Positions 59,970-64,000 of a stretch of DNA of 64,000 nt are shown one piece after another. The DNA is from Chondrus crispus (lineage: Eukaryota; Rhodophyta; Florideophyceae; Gigartinales; Gigartinaceae): positions 1-64,000 of the forward strand of contig NW_005178667.1 of the NCBI RefSeq assembly GCF_000350225.1, given 5' to 3'. The notes beneath the pieces were generated by a model that was not told where the DNA came from, did not search any database, and saw only the letters and a list, made by a program, of their open reading frames with translations. The position numbers and the translations under genes were made by a program. The number at the start of each line of letters is the position of its first letter. The first letter of the stretch is position 1.

Positions 59970-60896
59970 ATGTTGAACACAGCGTTTGTTTCATCCCTTG
60001 CGGGTGTCAAGTCTGGTTTCCTTTCACAGGGCCTGCCAACACCCTCGACATGCCGCAAACCAGCGATGGGCATCTCGACCATGGGGCTCGGAAACCTGGC
60101 TTCTGGCGCCAAACTCCTGCTCGTGACAGGGGCTTTAACAGTAGGAGCGATAATTGTGCTCCCGCAAGCCAGTTCGGCGGGCTTGTTTAACTTCAGTGGC
60201 GAGAAGCCCAGCAACGTTGGCTTGCGCTCCGAACGCTACTTGGACAGCTGCCCTGCATCTCCGAACTGCATCTCGTCTATGGCTAATGCGGTACGTAATT
60301 TGGCTTGTCTGCGCGTTAGGATTTTAGCACGGCATGCTAAGCAGATCTCGGTGACTGGTACTGACATTGACATTGGTGTACGGTACATTGCGACCGCAGT
60401 ATGACTCGCACTTCGTTCCTCCATGGACTTATACAAGTGCAGGATCGAAGAAGACTATGGCAGGAGCCATTAGGGATGTCACAAAGGCTATCGAGAACTA
60501 TCCTCGAACGAAGATAATCGAAAGCCGGCCGACAAAAAGCGAAGTAGGAGAGGGACACTACAGTACGTTATGACAGTTTCCTTGAACTTGCGTGACGGTA
60601 CGGGTATCTTGCTTCTTCTTTTATTCTGACACCGTGCTTTTGACGTCGGCGACTACGCGGGCGGGCATTTCTTGTGAGCAGTTTATGCCGAGTTCAAATC
60701 GAAGACGTTTGGGTTTGTGGATGACGTCGAGTTCTTGTTCCAGCCGGATCAATCAACTGTAGAATATCGCAGCGCGTCGAGGCTTGGAGAAAAGGACTTT
60801 GATGCGAACCGCAAGAGAATTAGGGAACTGCGAGTGGCTTTGCAAGAAATGGTAGGGGGCCACGACATCACTTCTGAAAGGAGCTTTTCATATTGA
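59970..60896 (+). CDS. DUF1499 protein, probably thylakoid-targeted, three exons
   Basis: Exons 59970-60290, 60400-60562 and 60682-60896; introns 60291-60399 (GTACGT...CGCAG) and 60563-60681 (GTACGT...AGCAG), phases 0 and 1; 232 aa. The N-terminus is bipartite: a basic transit part, then a hydrophobic segment GAKLLLVTGALTVGAIIVLP and a cleavage-like QASSAGLF, suggesting the thylakoid lumen. The body has the DUF1499 signature CPASPNCISS, then SHFVPPWTY, IYAEFKSKTFGFVDDVEFLF and the end YRSASRLGEKDFDANRKRIR. All three splice joins restore collinear family sequence, which supports the model. Molecular function is not established. Confidence 0.9.
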
Positions 60897-61055
60897 TCAG
60901 CATCTGACACCTTGACATTACGTTTTGACACCATGTTTTGCGATACCAGGACAAGGGCTGGGCTTCCACAGGCTACAACTGATATAGACGTTAGCGATGC
61001 GCTTACCCGCAGAAGGGTGGAAGGGACAGGGTAGCATACAGTGGTGTAGTTGAGT

Positions 61056-61517
61056 TCAAGGCGGCTTGTCCTTTTCTCTCATGGCCTTCTCTTTTGCGTT
61101 GACAAAAGCCCATAAACCAGGATTGATGTCATCCTGCTTTCCTTCCCTGACCAAGTGGATGGCGTGCTGGGCCATGACGGCAGCGTATGGACGGTTGCTG
61201 TTTTGAAAATCGGATTGAACCTCTGCGAGGACGTTGCAAAACGCATGCACTTTCCTTTGGGCCTCTGTCTTTTCATCGCCCTCATTTGGTGGTGTGGCTT
61301 GCTCTTTCTCTTTTTCGAGTAGAGTACCTTCTTCGTCGCCGTCGCCGTTACAATGTTCTGGGATGCGTACCCATCGAGACTGGAAGGTGTCCGCAAACTC
61401 GTCGACGGCTGCAGATGTACCGATGTCCGAGACGGGCGGCGGGACAACGGTGCGCAGACGTTTACGCAGCTCAGTGCGCATTTGAGCATTCAGGAGCTCG
61501 CGCGGACGGCGCGGCAT
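61056..61517 (-). CDS. Hypothetical protein, 153 aa
   Basis: It starts at ATG 61517. A basic N-terminus (MPRRPRELLNAQMRTELRKR), an acidic Glu/Lys middle, then a possibly globular C-terminal part (VHAFCNVLAEVQSDFQNSNR, PYAAVMAQHAIHLVREGK, DINPGLWAFVNAKEKAM). No family recognised. Coding potential is supported only by the length and amino-acid texture of the C-terminal half. Confidence 0.45.
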   Translation of the reverse strand: MPRRPRELLNAQMRTELRKRLRTVVPPPVSDIGTSAAVDEFADTFQSRWVRIPEHCNGDGDEEGTLLEKEKEQATPPNEGDEKTEAQRKVHAFCNVLAEVQSDFQNSNRPYAAVMAQHAIHLVREGKQDDINPGLWAFVNAKEKAMREKDKPP

Positions 61518-61637
61518 GAAGACTGTTTGTATCTGGCGTGCGAGGTGGAAGTGCTCTTGTTGCGGACGCCCGGACTGGAGTGGGGAAGTGGGGGAGAACC
61601 CGGCAGGGATCCATCCTATGGGACACGCAGTACGCTC

Positions 61638-61692
61638 CCGCTCCCTCGTCCCACCCTCTCATACCGTATGAGAGGGTGGGACGAGGGAGCGG
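61638..61692. repeat. Perfect 27-bp-arm hairpin
   Basis: Arms 61638-61664 and 61666-61692 are exact inverse complements around C61665; the stem is GC-rich. It sits between the divergent 153-aa gene and the ketopantoate-reductase gene. Confidence 0.92.
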
Positions 61693-61879
61693 TGCCACGG
61701 CTTGTATGACAAAATTATAATCAATGGGCGCAGGCAGCACGGGCTCACATGCACTGGCGCGCATACTGTAGGCTGTAGTGTACTGGTGCCGGAGTTTCGG
61801 AGATGAAGCTCCGTTGAGCAATCCTTCGCCCTCCCTCCCCACCACTAACACCACCAGATTCGGACCATCAACACCTTCA

Positions 61880-62932
61880 ATGGCTGCGAGCGGCAAGTCC
61901 TCGATATGCATAGTCGGCGCGGGAGCCATCGGGGGCTTGCTCGGTGTGGAGCTATCGCGCCAAGGCCATGTGGTGACTTTTTTCGCGCGCGGCGCGCATC
62001 TGGCCGCCATGCAAGAGGCGCACGCCCTCAAGCTCATTAAGCCGGACGGTACGGTGGTGCAATCATCAGCCGACTCCGTCTTCACGGGCTCATTGGCGAA
62101 CGTCCCAGTGCAAGACGTGGTGGTGCTCGGGCTGAAGATGCATCAAATCGCGTCGGTGCTCCCCGCGCTGCCAGGAATCGTAGGGGAGCACACAGTGATC
62201 CTGACGACGCAAAACGGGATTCCGTGGTGGTACTTCCAGGAGTACAACGGGCCTGCCGAGTTCCGCAACCGGACGGTAGAGGCGGTGGACGCTGGCGGTG
62301 CGCTCAAGACGGGGATTGATTCGGGCAAGATCATAGCCACGGTGGTGTACCCCGCGGCGCACATCTCGCGGCCGGGGGAGGTGGTGCACGTGGAGGGGGT
62401 GCGGTTCCCCGTGGGCGAGCCGAGCGGGGCGACGACGGAGCGCGTGACGCGGGTGTCGGGGATGCTGGTGGCGGCCGGGTTCAAGGCGCCCGTGCTGGCG
62501 GACGTGCGCGGCGAGCTGTGGCTCAAGCTGTGGGGCACGGTGGCGGTGAACCCGCTGTCGGCGCTGACGCACGCGACGCTGGACGAGCTATGCACGGTGG
62601 ACTACTCGCGCGCCGTGGTGATGTCCGTGATGCGCGAGGTCGAGGCCGTGGCCGCGCGCCTCGGCTCGACGATGCGCGTCCCGATCGAGCGCCGCGTGGA
62701 CGGCGCCGCGCGCGTCGGCAGGCACCGCACCTCCATGCTGCAGGACTGCGAGGCTGGCCGCGAGATGGAGGTGCAGACGATCATGGGCGCCGTCGTGGAA
62801 CTCGCCGAGCTGTGTCAGGTCGACATCCCGTGCATCCGCACGGTGTACGGCACCGTCAGGATGCTCGCGCACGTGATGCGGACGCAGAGAGTGAGGATTT
62901 GCCCGATTGCGTTGGATGCGGCCGGCAAGTAA
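61880..62932 (+). CDS. 2-dehydropantoate 2-reductase (ApbA/PanE) family protein
   Basis: The 350-aa protein starts at ATG 61880; the longer frame begins with GTG. The N-terminal NADP fold reads ICIVGAGAIGGLLGVELSRQ and FFARGAHLAAMQ; the central block VVVLGLKMHQIASVLPAL and TTQNGIPWWYF is typical of proteobacterial PanE-like proteins. The C-terminal catalytic half has ELWLKLWGTVAVNPLSALTH (Lys and Asn of the active site). The enzyme reduces ketopantoate to pantoate in pantothenate synthesis; some members act on other 2-oxoacids. The 3' half is markedly GC-rich compared with neighbours, and no intron is present. No plastid peptide is evident. Confidence 0.9.
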   Translation: MAASGKSSICIVGAGAIGGLLGVELSRQGHVVTFFARGAHLAAMQEAHALKLIKPDGTVVQSSADSVFTGSLANVPVQDVVVLGLKMHQIASVLPALPGIVGEHTVILTTQNGIPWWYFQEYNGPAEFRNRTVEAVDAGGALKTGIDSGKIIATVVYPAAHISRPGEVVHVEGVRFPVGEPSGATTERVTRVSGMLVAAGFKAPVLADVRGELWLKLWGTVAVNPLSALTHATLDELCTVDYSRAVVMSVMREVEAVAARLGSTMRVPIERRVDGAARVGRHRTSMLQDCEAGREMEVQTIMGAVVELAELCQVDIPCIRTVYGTVRMLAHVMRTQRVRICPIALDAAGK

Positions 62933-62952
62933 ACAAGTTATGATGCTGTTTC

Positions 62953-62996
62953 CCTTAGTTAAAAAGGGCTAATACTGTAGCCCTTTTTAATTAAGG
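62953..62996. repeat. Hairpin 20 bp after the ketopantoate-reductase stop
   Basis: Arms 62953-62971 and 62978-62996 (19 nt, one mismatch), loop ATACTG; the inner stem is TTAAAAAGGGCTA/TAGCCCTTTTTAA. Confidence 0.85.
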
Positions 62997-63013
62997 ATTT
63001 TCCCCTTAACAGA

Positions 63014-63175
63014 GCGTTGCCCGTGACGACGGCCCTGACCATGCATGCGTGTGCACAGCTGCGTGCGTGCACACGCAGCTCCCCCGCAACACGGCGTGTC
63101 CACGCGGCACACGTGCACACGTGCTGAATCTATAAACGGCCCGCCCAGTCGCGTTGCCCGTAACGAGGGCTCTGA
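63014..63175. repeat. Direct repeat GCGTTGCCCG, period 137 bp
   Basis: About 26 bp at 63014-63039 recur at 63151-63175 with four changes. Between them are GTGCACACGTG-type palindromes. Confidence 0.6.
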
Positions 63176-63352
63176 TGCGCACGCTCCCCGGCAACGAGCG
63201 TGTTGATGCTGGCATCATGGCAGCCCGATGTCAGAACCGGCAGCGGGGAAACCAGGACACGGATGGCAATTTCACATTGCCAGCATTGTCATGGCTCCCC
63301 GCTCCGGCGAGGCATGCTGTTGACAGCAGTTTGACATCAAACACTCTCGACA

Positions 63353-63470
63353 CTCTTGACTGCACTGCTCTTTTAATTCAAGAGTAACCTTAACTCAAGA
63401 GTACATTACGTTGACCCGTTGGGCTCTTGACTGCGCTGCTCTTTTAACTCAAGAGTACGTTGAGCCGTTG
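63353..63470. repeat. Tandem hairpin repeat, 71-bp period
   Basis: 34-nt copies at 63353-63386 and 63424-63457 each pair CTCTTGA with TCAAGAG. A CGTTGA(C/G)CCGTTGGG tail follows both; an extra TAACTCAAGAGTA copy lies at 63391-63403. Confidence 0.8.
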
Positions 63471-63829
63471 GGCGCGAGGCAGGCGGTACGGCAGGAAAAA
63501 ATGATACAGGGCAAGCGCGGATGCATCGGGGGTACACGTGGCGACTCGACAAAGGCCCGATTGTGGATTGTTGACAGTGCTGACATCAGCCGGCCCGGAA
63601 ACTGACACGTGCACACGCGTACGCGGTCGCATATAATCATAACAACAGTAACGAAAATAGCACCCCTCTGGCGCGCGACTTCTTGTGAGTGGCCGCGGGG
63701 GATTAGAAACGTGTCAGGCGGCCACGTGTCCGGAAACGGGACGGCGGATCGGGATCGCGGCGCCGCGGTCGCGATCGACAGGCAGGTGGCAGCTCTCCAA
63801 GAGCTTGGACAGCGGTGGATAAGCCAGAA

Positions 63830-64000
63830 TCTCCTCCTGCCAGCCACGCACCAAACTCCCTCCACCAACGCCCCCACCGTGCCACCGCCCCACGGCCTCG
63901 CGCCCGCCACTCCCCCTCTCGCACTCCCGCCTCCTCTCCACTCTCCGCACCGTACGTACCCTTTCGCACCCACCCCTCCCCGGCCCGCCTTAACTTACCT
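63830..64000 (+). promoter_or_regulatory. C/T-rich leader-like tract at the right edge
   Basis: The plus strand is strongly C-rich from about 63830 to the end, like the sequence before other ATGs in this window. A plus-strand gene probably starts just past 64000. Minus-strand Gly/Arg-rich frames here are composition artefacts. Confidence 0.35.

Noticed and set aside
63449-63973. 174-codon minus-strand frame at the right edge
   Set aside because: Antisense to a C-rich tract; Gly/Arg/Trp-rich composition with three overlapping frames indicates an artefact.

Overview
This is a nuclear window from a photosynthetic eukaryote, most likely a red alga (inference). Several proteins carry plastid-type N-termini: an M48 metallopeptidase, a YqeY protein, a DUF1499 protein, an FAD amine-oxidoreductase and a HAT-repeat RNA-binding protein of the Mbb1/HCF107 type. 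Others are core eukaryotic proteins (APC11, TGS1, CstF77/Rna14, NAC-alpha, MRG15, clathrin light chain, a TDY-class MAPK). Most genes have one exon. The introns I could place are short GT-AG introns of 101 to 382 nt. No operons, Shine-Dalgarno sites or CRISPR arrays are present. Most starts follow a C/T-rich leader, and several annotated starts were moved to an internal ATG because the longest frame begins with a non-ATG codon.

Layout. 1-2278: right part of a transposase-like gene fusing a PD-(D/E)XK nuclease core to a piggyBac C-terminal core. 3093-6699: a tRNA-binding EMAPII-type protein, then two minus-strand membrane proteins that look like paralogs. 7200-10850: repeat-rich, with a small TTAA-flanked inverted-repeat element, hairpins and a decayed dispersed repeat. 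10852-30245: gene-dense (MAPK, VPS13B-like, APC11 overlapping TGS1, CstF77, PFP, CysJ-type diflavin reductase, clathrin light chain, HAT protein). 31866-39128: a complete, recent Ty1/copia retrotransposon on the minus strand with 314-bp LTRs and a 5-bp target duplication. 39392-40250: a pogo-like MITE and other repeat debris. 40826-62932: a TBC-domain gene with a broken frame, NAC-alpha, MRG15, plastid M48 peptidase, a 1590-aa protein with possible ASH/PapD-like repeats, a plastid membrane protein, a DUF1015 protein, a plastid FAD protein, YqeY, DUF1499, an unknown 153-aa protein and a ketopantoate-reductase-like protein of bacterial type. 62933-64000: tandem hairpin repeats, then a C-rich tract that looks like the leader of a plus-strand gene beyond the window.

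The most unusual material is (i) recurrent near-perfect hairpins with 26-27 bp arms and a 1-2 nt centre, three of them next to a 9-10 bp-arm hairpin; (ii) the nuclease/piggyBac fusion together with a nearby TTAA-flanked non-autonomous element; (iii) a duplicated two-hairpin module with compensatory changes in the retrotransposon leader; (iv) the 85-nt coding overlap of APC11 and TGS1. All similarity statements are from recognition of motifs; no searches were run.
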